A stretch of 25,780 nt of DNA from an uncultured Porphyromonadaceae bacterium (GCA_947176615.1 CAMWRO010000007.1:1-25780), one strand, 5' to 3'; numbered from the stretch's first letter, positions 16,639 through 25,766 are shown. The notes: generated from the sequence alone by a model not told the origin. Numbers and translations are program-made.

Positions 16639-19524
16639 ATGTCTACCTACAATATCTTCAAGGAACTTGACCTGACGCCGCCCATGCCGCGTCAGGCCGT
16701 CATTGACGCGCTCGACAAGAAAGTCACATCGCTCAACAAGCTGCGACTGAAACGCAGCGACATCGGGCCGCGTTATGAACATTTCAAGCAGATTAAGGCT
16801 GATGTCGACCGCAATCCCGCCATTATCGACGAACACGCCGCGGCCTATGGCCGTATCGCCGAGCAGGAACGCCGCGAAAGAGAGGAACAACTGCGCCGTG
16901 ATGCTGCAATCTACGTTGTCAACGGCCTCATCGAGGAGGCGCAGCTTAAAAAACTCGTTGCCGCCAATCCCGGCCTCGACGAGCAGCGCATCCTCGCGAT
17001 ACTCGGTGCCAAGGTAAAGGGGAAGCGGTCGTTCAGCTACACGGAGGACCCCAACGTGCGCGAGACCGACCCGCTTGTGATGAAAACCGTGCGCGAGTTG
17101 CTTGAAAAGGTAGGCAAGAAAGACTTGTACCAGTGGCTGAGCCTGTCGTCCAAGGCTGACCGGGCGCAGATTTCCCGTGTGTGTGACGACCTCTACCTGC
17201 GCAGTCAGACCGAAGGGGCGCTGGAGATGCGAACCACCATGTCGTCGCTTGTCGGACAGGCCAAAAGCCTTCTGCTCGACCCGGCGAAACGCGCCGGTTA
17301 TGACAAGGCACTCGCCAATGCCGGACTCGCCCCTGTGCGCGAGCAGATGAAGGCTATCGCGATGGGCAGCGTCAAGGTCGTGGCCCCGTCCCAGTATGGC
17401 GCGCTGTTGCAGACCTGTACCCGCGCCGGCATTCCGCGTGAGCGAGCCGAATATTACATATATAAAGAGGCCGAAACGCTCGGACTTACCGTCATGGAGG
17501 ATGGCGGCGAGACGAAAATCTGCCGTTTCTGCGGCTCAATCAACCCTGCCGGGGCCTCGGCTTGCAAGACATGCGCGATGCCCATCGTCGTGACATGTCC
17601 CTCTTGCGGCCGACAGAGCGACAACCACGAAGAACTGCGGTGCATGAAGTGCGGGTTTGCCATCGGCGAGATGCCTCAGGCCGAGGTCAATGTCGCCAAT
17701 GCCGAGACCGCCTTGCGCTACAACAATCTCGACGAGGCTGTCCGCTATCTCGCCGCGGCCCGAAAGCAGTGGCCCGGCTACCGCGCCATCGCCCCCGTGG
17801 CCGAAAAAGTGGAACGCGCCCGCAATGCCGCCGCCAATGCCGTGCGTGACATCACCGCGCTTGTCAGCGACAAGAAATTCTATGCCGCCGCCGAGCGGCT
17901 GTCATCGCTCCCCAACACTCCCGAGGCCGACGCGCTCCGCTCGCGGGTGGAAACCGCCGTCTCACAGGCCGACGCATTTGTGCGTCAGGCCGAGACCGCC
18001 CGTGACCCCAATGCCCGCCTCGAACTCTACCTGAAAGCTCTCGCCACCGCGCCCGACTGCCGTGCCGCGGCCGACAAGCTGCGCATGACCCCTCCGGCCG
18101 CCCCGGCATCGGCCACGGCTGTCGTCAGGGGTAAGAATGTCACAGTTTCGTGGCCGCGTCATCAGAGCAACTTCATCAATTACCGCGTCATCCGCAAGGA
18201 GGGGGCCCGGCCCTCGTCGGCTACCGACGGAACTCTCGTCGGCGAGACGGCGGCATCGTCGATTGATGACACCACGGCTGTTGCGGGAACGAGCTATTTC
18301 TATGCCGTCTACTCCATGTGTGGCGACATTATCTCGGTTGCCGGAGCGGTGACACCCTCCCCGGCACTCGTGGTCGCCGACATTGACCTTGACGATATTC
18401 TCGCCGTGGTCGAGGAACGGCAGATAAAGTTCAGTTTCAAGCTCCCTCGCGGTGCCGAAGGAATCGAGCTGTTCCGCGACGGCGCGCCTGTCAAGACAGT
18501 CACCGGCACATCCTATATCGACGCGTCGCTCACCCCTGACCGCAACTACCGTTACCGTTTTGTCACCCTCTACCGCGACATAACCGGCAAGACACTCTAC
18601 AGTCCCGGTGTGGAAATGACGCTTGCGCCCACCGCGCCACCGCGCCCGGTCGAGCTGAGTCTCAGTGACTTGGGTGACCGCATCAGGCTGACGTGGGCAC
18701 CTCCCGCCAAGGGGGCCTTGACCATCTATGTCGCCGACCGCCCGTGGACATGTACCCTGAACGAGACCGTCTCGATCGACCGCATCAAGAGTCCCGCTGT
18801 TTCCTTTACAGGCAACATGGTGGAATTGCGCAAGGACTTCTGCGGGATACGCTACTATCTCCCCGTGACCGTTGTCGGAAACATGGGTGTCGCGGGCCGT
18901 CCCGTCAGGGTCGACTCGATAAAGCAGCCCGAGGATGTGACCGTCGACAAGAACGACAACTTTGTGAACCTGCGGTGGAAATGGGGCACGACGCCCGCCG
19001 TGCGTGCCGAGTGGCAGATTGGCGACGGCCGTCTCGTCACCCGCGACATCCGTTCCTCGTCGCCCGCACAGCTCAAAATCGACTTCCCCGACAGTGCGGC
19101 ATCCATCCGCGTGTCGCTCCGTTCACTCATCGAGACCCCCGAAGGACCTGTCACGAGCGACCCGGTTGAAAAAACACTCTCGCTCAAGGCCGTCAGGGTA
19201 AATTTCTCCGACGTGCGCAGCGAGGCGAAATTAGGCGGCCTTTTCGGCCGTGACAAGTACAGCCTCACGATCAAGTGCGATTCTACGCTGCCGTGCAGCC
19301 TCGCGTTGCTTATCGGCGAGGGAATAATCCCGTCAGACCTTGTCAACTCGATTCCCGATTTCACCATTCCGGCCAATGTCATCACCCCCGGCGCGGCGCA
19401 GAGTTTTGACTTCACCTACAGCCGCCGTGACAAGAGCCGCCCGCTTTTCTTCCGTCTCGTTGCAGCCGACCGCGCGATGGCGTCACTTCTTTCAATATCA
19501 CCTGAATCACGCAAAATAAAGTAA
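16639..19524 (+). CDS. J-like / zinc-ribbon / FN3 scaffold protein
   Basis: This 961-residue protein has no signal peptide, so it is probably cytoplasmic. Residues 5-60 (YNIFKELDLTP...) and 162-225 (DLYQWLSLSSKADRAQI to LLLDPAKRAGYDKAL) resemble J domains. The second keeps the terminal helix signature but lacks the HPD tripeptide that normally triggers Hsp70. Zinc-ribbon cysteine pairs run from C295/C298 to C335/C338. A helical TPR-like region covers about 345-480. From about 483 to the end come about four or five FN3-like beta domains (NVTVSWPR, RIRLTWAPP and NFVNLRWKW mark strands). The most likely role is a co-chaperone or scaffold for the adjacent Hsp70, which is inferred. Start chosen at ATG 16639, after the hairpin; the frame opens at 16597 inside it. 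Its stop abuts the next ATG directly, indicating translational coupling. Confidence 0.8.
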   Translation: MSTYNIFKELDLTPPMPRQAVIDALDKKVTSLNKLRLKRSDIGPRYEHFKQIKADVDRNPAIIDEHAAAYGRIAEQERREREEQLRRDAAIYVVNGLIEEAQLKKLVAANPGLDEQRILAILGAKVKGKRSFSYTEDPNVRETDPLVMKTVRELLEKVGKKDLYQWLSLSSKADRAQISRVCDDLYLRSQTEGALEMRTTMSSLVGQAKSLLLDPAKRAGYDKALANAGLAPVREQMKAIAMGSVKVVAPSQYGALLQTCTRAGIPRERAEYYIYKEAETLGLTVMEDGGETKICRFCGSINPAGASACKTCAMPIVVTCPSCGRQSDNHEELRCMKCGFAIGEMPQAEVNVANAETALRYNNLDEAVRYLAAARKQWPGYRAIAPVAEKVERARNAAANAVRDITALVSDKKFYAAAERLSSLPNTPEADALRSRVETAVSQADAFVRQAETARDPNARLELYLKALATAPDCRAAADKLRMTPPAAPASATAVVRGKNVTVSWPRHQSNFINYRVIRKEGARPSSATDGTLVGETAASSIDDTTAVAGTSYFYAVYSMCGDIISVAGAVTPSPALVVADIDLDDILAVVEERQIKFSFKLPRGAEGIELFRDGAPVKTVTGTSYIDASLTPDRNYRYRFVTLYRDITGKTLYSPGVEMTLAPTAPPRPVELSLSDLGDRIRLTWAPPAKGALTIYVADRPWTCTLNETVSIDRIKSPAVSFTGNMVELRKDFCGIRYYLPVTVVGNMGVAGRPVRVDSIKQPEDVTVDKNDNFVNLRWKWGTTPAVRAEWQIGDGRLVTRDIRSSSPAQLKIDFPDSAASIRVSLRSLIETPEGPVTSDPVEKTLSLKAVRVNFSDVRSEAKLGGLFGRDKYSLTIKCDSTLPCSLALLIGEGIIPSDLVNSIPDFTIPANVITPGAAQSFDFTYSRRDKSRPLFFRLVAADRAMASLLSISPESRKIK

Positions 19525-20715
19525 ATGAGTTCCATAGCCTGTCCCTATTGTTTCAAAAAATTCAGTCGCAGCGAGGTCCTTTTCCGCTGCACCAACACCC
19601 GTGCCCACACACCCGCGCCCGACCGGCAACTTCAAGACCACTGGGGGACTCCACACATGGAACTGCCCGCCGTCGAGCAAAGTTCGCTGATGTCGCGACT
19701 GCTCGACCGCGTCCCCAAGTCGGCCAAGTGTCCCGATTGCGGCGAAAAAGCCTATAATGTGATGTGTCCCCACTGCCACAACCTTCTTGACCGCGAGATG
19801 GTCGAGAAAAAGGGGGTGATAATCTCGATTGTCGGTGCGCGTTCAAGCGGCAAGACCAACTATATCACCGTGCTTGTCGACGAGCTGATGAAAAACTGCG
19901 ACTACCTCGGCAATCTCGGAATCCTCCCGTCGCCGTGGGCTGACCGCGAGGAAAACACAACCGAGCGTCGTTACCTCAACGACTTCTACAATATCCTCTA
20001 CCGCAAGGGGCGTGTTCAGGCCGCTACCGCCATCGAGGACCCGCGCAGCCGCATTCCGCTTATCTACAAGATTGTACAGCAAGGCAAGGACCCGCTTTTC
20101 CTCGTGCTTTACGATACGGCGGGCGAGAATTTCATGGACCCCAAGAAACTGGAGGAGAATGTGAAATATCTTGCCGTGTCTGACGCTACTATTTTCCTTC
20201 TCGACACTTTCAACGTCCCATTTGTGCATGACCGCCTGAAAGACAAGATGAATCTTCCCGAACTGACTTCTCCCACCCAGTTCTTCGAGATATTCAACAA
20301 GGTGCGCGAGTATTTCATCACCCGCAGTGACAATGAGCATTTCAAGAAACCGATGGCCTTTGTCTTTACCAAGATAGACGCGATATTGCTCAACCGCGAC
20401 ATTTTTAATGACGCGAGCCCGGCCAATATGTCGGCCGAGCAAAACAGCGCGTTTCTCGACGGGCAAGGGGTCGACCTCGATGACCTCGAAAGCGTCCACG
20501 ACGGAATGGCGGGTGTGCTTTCGGCTCAGGCGTGGAGGTGTACCAACTTTGTCAACAACGCCGCCCAGTACAGCAACCACCATTTCTTCGGAATCTCGGC
20601 TCTCGGTGATTCTCCGGTCAACCAAGAGGTGCGCAACCTGCGGCCCTATCGCGTCCTTGACCCGCTCGTGTGGGTGATGCACCAGCTAAAGTATTCATTC
20701 CCAATCAAAAAGTAA
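19525..20715 (+). CDS. Zinc-ribbon P-loop GTPase (double-GTPase family-like)
   Basis: The 396-residue cytoplasmic protein begins with treble/zinc-ribbon cysteines (C6/C9, C22, then C69/C72 and C81/C84). A TRAFAC-like GTPase domain follows. Walker A GARSSGKT is at 104-111, the G3-like DTAGE at 197-201 and a G4-like TKID at 282-285, preceded by a hydrophobic strand (MAFVFTKID). There is no membrane segment. Two zinc-ribbon GTPases flank a GAP1-like gene here, which is the context in which the DO-GTPase families were named as parts of predicted conflict systems (from memory; a profile search is needed). Its start codon directly follows the previous stop and its stop is 1 nt before the next ATG. 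The TKID in place of NKxD leaves guanine specificity likely but not certain. Confidence 0.82.
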   Translation: MSSIACPYCFKKFSRSEVLFRCTNTRAHTPAPDRQLQDHWGTPHMELPAVEQSSLMSRLLDRVPKSAKCPDCGEKAYNVMCPHCHNLLDREMVEKKGVIISIVGARSSGKTNYITVLVDELMKNCDYLGNLGILPSPWADREENTTERRYLNDFYNILYRKGRVQAATAIEDPRSRIPLIYKIVQQGKDPLFLVLYDTAGENFMDPKKLEENVKYLAVSDATIFLLDTFNVPFVHDRLKDKMNLPELTSPTQFFEIFNKVREYFITRSDNEHFKKPMAFVFTKIDAILLNRDIFNDASPANMSAEQNSAFLDGQGVDLDDLESVHDGMAGVLSAQAWRCTNFVNNAAQYSNHHFFGISALGDSPVNQEVRNLRPYRVLDPLVWVMHQLKYSFPIKK

Positions 20716-20716
20716 G

Positions 20717-23068
20717 ATGAAACTCTCCTGCCAAGAAATTTATTACGCCTCCAACCAGAAGTCGGCCCTTACGGGGAACGACGGATTCGGAGTGCGCACT
20801 TTTACAGCCGGGATGGATACCGGTCTTGTATCTTCGATTGCGTCCCGATGCCTTCCCGGCTATCAGGTAAATCCCGAGCGGCAGCTCGCACTCGAAGATA
20901 TTGAGGCCGATCCCCGCGTGGTCTACAAATATCCCCCGGCCTATACCTTCAGCTCTTTCAAGGGTGATGACGGCTTGACACGGTGGATTGCGTCACGGAC
21001 TGTCTACATCGCGAGTGACTACGGTTTCTTCCTTGACGGAAGCGTTTATTCGCGTGTCGGTTCCAATTATTATACCCACGCGCTCGTGATTGACAGGCTG
21101 CCCGCCCCGTCGCTCTTTGCGGCAATGACCCGGGGTGGATTTTTCGTGCCCGGCGACTACACCATGCGCCGTGACAATGCCGAGCTAGCCGCGCTGCTGA
21201 CAGGCGATGCCGCGCTGTTGGAGCCGCGCGGGATAGATATTCCCGACGCGGTGCCCCCGGTCGATCCGGCATTTGTCAATATCGTCGCCGGATTGATGCA
21301 GGCCGCCCTCAATCGCGCCACGGGAAAGGCTGACGAGTTGAAAAAGATTATTGTCAAGGCACCCGCTGCCGATGTCGACAAGGTTATGGGGGTATTTGCC
21401 GCGATGCCGGCACCGATGATGGCCGACATGCGTTTCATCACCAACTTCATGAAGGGTTACGGCGTCCCCGCCGACCATGACATCATCGTGGTCAACGAGC
21501 ACAACTACCTCCCCCTCTACGAGAACAACTATGTCACCGTCGACCTTATCGGCGGCACGATGAAGAATGTCGACCCTAACCCGTTTATAACCCGTGCCGT
21601 CGAGGCTTATGCCGCCGGAAATACCGCGCGTGGCCGCGACATCGTGGAATTTTTCCTGAATACCGACCACAAGTCGGCTCCCGATTACGCGTTTCTTTAC
21701 AACCTCTTTCTCGCCGTCAATACCGATGATACCGTCGCCGTGACCGAGATTACGCGCCGGTTTTTGACGAGCGTTGCCGGTGTGTCACTGTCGGCGGCTG
21801 ACCGCTCGGTGATAGACCGCAAGATGAACGAGGCTGTTAACCATGCCTTGATTTACAGCGAAAATCCCTCGGAGATTAACGGCGCGATAAGTGCCGTGGC
21901 TGCCCTGCGCGAGCTCGCACCCGGGACACTCGCCCTGACCGCCGCCGCCCGCACCCGCGTCACCAAGCTCGTCATGGGGGTTCACTCCTATGCCGCCAGC
22001 CTTGTCACCCCCGAGACAATCGACACGATTCTTGCAATCATCGCCCGCGGCGACGTGGCGTGTGACGGAGACTTCTATAATGCCCTTCAGCAGCTCGACG
22101 ACCCGTCGCTGTGGGAAAGGCTGTTGAACTTTTATTATGGCGACTCTTACCGTGACCATGCCGACGCAATCATATCGGCCATTCTCAACTCGCGCATGAA
22201 TCCTGTCACCCGCGAGCAGCTGATTGGCCGTCTTTTTCCCGTCTCGACAAGTGCGCCTGTACTTATCGAGTATATGAAGACCTATCCCGGTCGCATTCCG
22301 TCACTTCCCGTCACTGTCGCAGCGGTTGCCCGGGTGTCGCGTCAGGAGGTTTTCACTCAGCTGATTTCGGCAAGCATGGATGACGCGGCTGTTATTACAG
22401 CCTTGAAACCTGTGATTGACAAGACATTTAAGGAGAGGATGGACCTCGACGCGCTGCGTGGCGCCAAGGAGACGCTGAATTTTATCGGCGGTCTCACTCC
22501 GGCAGCCATCGGCCGCCTCGGTATCCTTCATGACCTGTTCAGTCCGCTTTTCCACGAGGCAATCAACCGTCCCGGGCCGCAAGTGCGTGTCATTCTTGAG
22601 GCGATGGCTGCGTTCCCGACAATTTTCAACGACAATGACATGTCGCTGTTAAAAGGATTCATCGCGCTCTACAACGGGGAGGTCCCTAAGCATGTCGGCC
22701 TCGCGCTGTTTACCACGGCGGTCCACATGCATGTCAGTGATGCCTTTTTCTCAGGCATTTATGACCGATGGTTAGATTGCGGCGGCACCAATGACGAGTT
22801 GATGGCAATGGCGTTGTCAAGCGACTGCTATCCGTTGAGCAACAGCTGGATAAGCACGATGGTGTGGGTGACATGGGGAAAATTTATCCAGCATCCCGCC
22901 AAGCGTGACAGTCGTGTCAGCGACATCATGAACCGTCTGAACTGGCCCGACGAGGAGCGCAAGAAGTTTGCCGCCGAGTGTCCTGACAAGGAACTCTCCA
23001 AATTTGTCCTTGACAGCTGTAAAATGTCTGCGAAAATCGCGCGTACTTTCCGCAACCTATTCAAGTAA
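20717..23068 (+). CDS. GAP1-like (GTPase-associated protein 1) protein
   Basis: The 783-residue protein has no signal peptide, membrane segment or enzyme motif that I recognise. The N-terminal 170 residues (EIYYASNQK, GNDGFGVRTFTAG near 20-32, SNYYTHALVIDRLP from 116) follow the pattern of the GAP1 N-terminal domain: a short beta-strand start, a G-x-G-F motif and a later YxxHALV-type block. A middle region (about 190-260, ending in MADMRFITNF) and a long helical-repeat C-terminal part (about 300-780) complete the expected three-part layout. GAP1 proteins are known only by association with paired GTPases and have been proposed as adaptors or regulators; no biochemical role is established to my knowledge. 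It is encoded between the two GTPase genes at 1 and 2 nt, which supports the assignment. Confidence 0.72.
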   Translation: MKLSCQEIYYASNQKSALTGNDGFGVRTFTAGMDTGLVSSIASRCLPGYQVNPERQLALEDIEADPRVVYKYPPAYTFSSFKGDDGLTRWIASRTVYIASDYGFFLDGSVYSRVGSNYYTHALVIDRLPAPSLFAAMTRGGFFVPGDYTMRRDNAELAALLTGDAALLEPRGIDIPDAVPPVDPAFVNIVAGLMQAALNRATGKADELKKIIVKAPAADVDKVMGVFAAMPAPMMADMRFITNFMKGYGVPADHDIIVVNEHNYLPLYENNYVTVDLIGGTMKNVDPNPFITRAVEAYAAGNTARGRDIVEFFLNTDHKSAPDYAFLYNLFLAVNTDDTVAVTEITRRFLTSVAGVSLSAADRSVIDRKMNEAVNHALIYSENPSEINGAISAVAALRELAPGTLALTAAARTRVTKLVMGVHSYAASLVTPETIDTILAIIARGDVACDGDFYNALQQLDDPSLWERLLNFYYGDSYRDHADAIISAILNSRMNPVTREQLIGRLFPVSTSAPVLIEYMKTYPGRIPSLPVTVAAVARVSRQEVFTQLISASMDDAAVITALKPVIDKTFKERMDLDALRGAKETLNFIGGLTPAAIGRLGILHDLFSPLFHEAINRPGPQVRVILEAMAAFPTIFNDNDMSLLKGFIALYNGEVPKHVGLALFTTAVHMHVSDAFFSGIYDRWLDCGGTNDELMAMALSSDCYPLSNSWISTMVWVTWGKFIQHPAKRDSRVSDIMNRLNWPDEERKKFAAECPDKELSKFVLDSCKMSAKIARTFRNLFK

Positions 23069-23070
23069 TT

Positions 23071-25584
23071 ATGAAACACAGTGTAATTTATAGAACTATT
23101 ATCTTCCTGCTGGCCGTCGTGGTCATGACAGCCTGTGAGAGCCGCAAGCCGGTGCGTCATTCGGCAATGAGCGCCGGATACCTCGCCGAGGCTTCGGCCG
23201 GGGAGAAGGGGGTGGAGTCGATTGTCACCACCGTCGCCGGTACTGACAAAAATGGCCCCGAGATAGTCACCTCGATGACTTTTGACTCGGAAGGACGAAT
23301 TATCAGTGAAAGCAACAACAACGGCAACCGTGCGTATGCCTACGATGAATTCGGCGTCATTTCGGCGGTCGGTGACGACATGGTCAAGGCCGAGTATAAC
23401 GAGGAAGGCGACTTGACCCACATCCATTTCAGCGACATTGACAGTGCAAATCCTTCCGATGTCTATTTCACTTATGACGAAGCCGGACGCGTGACGGAGC
23501 ATCTGTCCACCCGTGACACGATGAGCATGTCGATATATTATGAATATACTTCCGAGGGTCTGCCTTCGGTAAAGCAGGTGCGCTACCCGTGGATTTCATC
23601 CACAATCAATTATGATGAAAAGGGACTGATGGCCACCCGAACCGACTTTGACAGTGACGGTAAAGAAATCCGGACAATCAACTATACCTATAAGTTTGAC
23701 GACGAGGGCAACTGGATAAAGGCTGTCGGAAAGGTGAAACCCAACAAGTGGAGCCGCCCCAAGACATTTGAGACCATTACCCGCGAAATCAGCTACTATG
23801 ACGGCCCTTACCTCAAAAACGAGGCCGTCGCCGCGGCTGCGCCCGTCATGGCAGCGGTCAGTCACGATTCCGCACCGGGCCGGAGTGGCATCGACCGCTA
23901 TTTTGACAATCTTTCCTATCGTTTCAAGATGGCACCCTACACGCTCGGAACAAGTTCCACCACGATGTTTGTCATCATGATTGTCCTCACCATCCTCGGG
24001 GCCGGTTTCGCGATATGGTACGGGGCCGGGGAGTTCGGGGCCTATGAAAACCTGCTCGGCGAGCCGGGGGCCAACGGCATGAAACGCGTGTGGATGTACA
24101 ACTGGCGCCCTTATCAGGCCGTCCTTTACACGATGGGGTGCATCCTCGTGGGACTTATCGCCTCGATTCTCGTCCTGCTGATTGTGGGCGGTATATTCTG
24201 GGGCCTCATGTGGGTTGTCAAGGGGATACTGTGGTGTCTTTATTATCTCGGGTGGATTCTCGCCATCCTCGGCGGTCTCGCCCTGTTTGGCAAAGAGCCG
24301 ATGGGATGCCTTGCCCTCATCGTGGGTATATTCCTGATCAGTTGTGAAAAATGGATTGAACGCACCGGTGAGATGCTTGTCGGCTGGGGCGAGAACTTCC
24401 TTGAGTCGGCCAATTTCTTCGGTTTCGGCCTCGGACTGTTCACCAATTTCTGGGATGTCATTGTTCTCATCGTCTTTGCACCTATAGCGCTGTTTGTCGC
24501 CTTTGCGCTCGTCATCATCATCTTCAACCTGTTGCTGACAGGGGCCGAGTGGGTGTTCACCAAGATTTACAGCATCAACCGCCCGTGTCCCCAGTGTGGC
24601 AAACATGCCGACTATGACTATATCATCGACGGTACCCCCCATCCCGTGAGTCTGCGTCCCGGAATCTACGGCAGCTTCCACCACACCCACTATGACCGTT
24701 TCGATATTCCCGAATACCGCATCCCGACGATGCTGCTCAACGGCCGCGACCGTCTCGACCGCCGTTGCCGTGCCTGCGGCGCGATGATTAACACAAGCGG
24801 AGTCCACTCGGTGGGAACCGACGTGCACATCGGTCTCGTAGGGCATGTCGGCGTGGGTAAGACCTATCTTATTTTCAGCGGTCTCGAGGAGCTGATTAAA
24901 GAATTTGGCGACGACATCGAGCAGGTCGACAATGCCGACCGCAACCTTGATGTCGAGGTAAAGAGCAGTCAGATTCACGCCCGCCGTGACATTCAGACCG
25001 ACCGCCGCACCAGCTACCGTGCCGTGCAGCTGATGCTCAAGCGCAGCAACCACCTCGTGCCCTACCATCTGCACTTCTATGATGTCGCCGGCGAACAGTT
25101 CACGACCAACACCGCGCTCAACGACGATGCGATGCGTTTCTACACCAACGTGCAGTCAATCGTCGTTGTCATCGACCCGCTGATGATTGACACTCAGGCT
25201 CCCGGCGTCAGGGCTACGGTGCAGTTTGAACAATGGCAGAAGGAAAAGAATCCGCGCCCCATGCGCTATAATCCCGCCGAAATACTGGCATCTTTAAATG
25301 CCTATCTTGAAAAATACGGCCGCTCGACGCGCAAGATTGACCTTACATTTGTCCTTGTCAAGAGCGATACGGGTTATTTTGAGGCGATGGGTTATTCAGC
25401 CAATCCCGATTCAGACCGTATATGTGAGTTCATGAAGAAAGAACTCGGCATGACTACGCTCGTAAACACCGGAGAAATGTTCCGCTCGGTATCCTTCCAC
25501 GCCACAAGCGTCTACACTGACAACCGCGCCACCCTCCGCGAACTCTTCTTCCACCTCCTGCGCCAGCGCAAAATCAGCTGCTGA
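23071..25584 (+). CDS. Transmembrane lipoprotein / YD-repeat / zinc-ribbon GTPase fusion
   Basis: The 837-residue product starts with a lipoprotein signal (hydrophobic stretch to MTAC, lipidated C22). Residues of about 60-250 hold some seven YD/RHS-like short repeats (YDEFGVISAV, YDEAGRVTEH, YDEKGLMATR, FDDEGNWIKA), predicted periplasmic. Several membrane segments lie between about 298 and 498, starting TMFVIMIVLTILGAGFAIWY. Then come zinc-ribbon cysteines C506/C509 and C566/C569 and a GTPase domain: Walker A GHVGVGKT 591-598, G3-like DVAGE 671-675, and G4-like VKSD 763-766, which should be cytoplasmic. This fits a membrane-spanning sensor with a GTP switch. An odd number of crossings is needed for that topology. 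It is the last gene of the operon and the second GTPase of the pair. Confidence 0.82.
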   Translation: MKHSVIYRTIIFLLAVVVMTACESRKPVRHSAMSAGYLAEASAGEKGVESIVTTVAGTDKNGPEIVTSMTFDSEGRIISESNNNGNRAYAYDEFGVISAVGDDMVKAEYNEEGDLTHIHFSDIDSANPSDVYFTYDEAGRVTEHLSTRDTMSMSIYYEYTSEGLPSVKQVRYPWISSTINYDEKGLMATRTDFDSDGKEIRTINYTYKFDDEGNWIKAVGKVKPNKWSRPKTFETITREISYYDGPYLKNEAVAAAAPVMAAVSHDSAPGRSGIDRYFDNLSYRFKMAPYTLGTSSTTMFVIMIVLTILGAGFAIWYGAGEFGAYENLLGEPGANGMKRVWMYNWRPYQAVLYTMGCILVGLIASILVLLIVGGIFWGLMWVVKGILWCLYYLGWILAILGGLALFGKEPMGCLALIVGIFLISCEKWIERTGEMLVGWGENFLESANFFGFGLGLFTNFWDVIVLIVFAPIALFVAFALVIIIFNLLLTGAEWVFTKIYSINRPCPQCGKHADYDYIIDGTPHPVSLRPGIYGSFHHTHYDRFDIPEYRIPTMLLNGRDRLDRRCRACGAMINTSGVHSVGTDVHIGLVGHVGVGKTYLIFSGLEELIKEFGDDIEQVDNADRNLDVEVKSSQIHARRDIQTDRRTSYRAVQLMLKRSNHLVPYHLHFYDVAGEQFTTNTALNDDAMRFYTNVQSIVVVIDPLMIDTQAPGVRATVQFEQWQKEKNPRPMRYNPAEILASLNAYLEKYGRSTRKIDLTFVLVKSDTGYFEAMGYSANPDSDRICEFMKKELGMTTLVNTGEMFRSVSFHATSVYTDNRATLRELFFHLLRQRKISC

Positions 25585-25642
25585 TTATTAAGTCAGAAGT
25601 CAGAGTTATGAGTGATGAGGTTGTTTAAGGCAGAAGGGTGTT

Positions 25643-25766
25643 GCAAAACTGAGTTTTGCCCCGAGTAATATTTAATCCGTAAGGATTATTCTATGAATAG
25701 CCGGGGGTTGCGAAACCGCAACCCCCGGAAACATGTCATCCAATAAATAAAATCTGTAAAGATTTT
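25643..25766. repeat. Cluster of short palindromes after the operon
   Basis: The 196 bp after the last stop contain no gene. They hold four hairpins: GCAAAAC/GTTTTGC (25643-25659), AATCC/GGATT (25674-25687), a 12-bp stem CCGGGGGTTGCG with an AAAC loop (25701-25728) and AAAATC/GATTTT (25749-25766). The last is followed by TT, so it could end transcription weakly. A small direct repeat (GTCAGA twice, 25592-25604) lies before them. Several have GTAA-like loops, hinting at a dispersed palindromic repeat family. Confidence 0.55.

Noticed and set aside
16639..17313. Canonical DnaJ call for the third operon gene
   Set aside because: No HPD motif and no DnaJ-type CxxCxGxG zinc fingers; only J-like segments can be supported.
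23596..25074. Minus-strand open frame of 492 codons
   Set aside because: It mirrors the membrane GTPase gene; its sequence is rich in H, E and D with no recognisable fold.
14173..25584. Abortive-infection or toxin effector in the operon
   Set aside because: No nuclease, protease, NADase or pore-forming toxin motif is seen in any of the six proteins; defence remains only a hypothesis.
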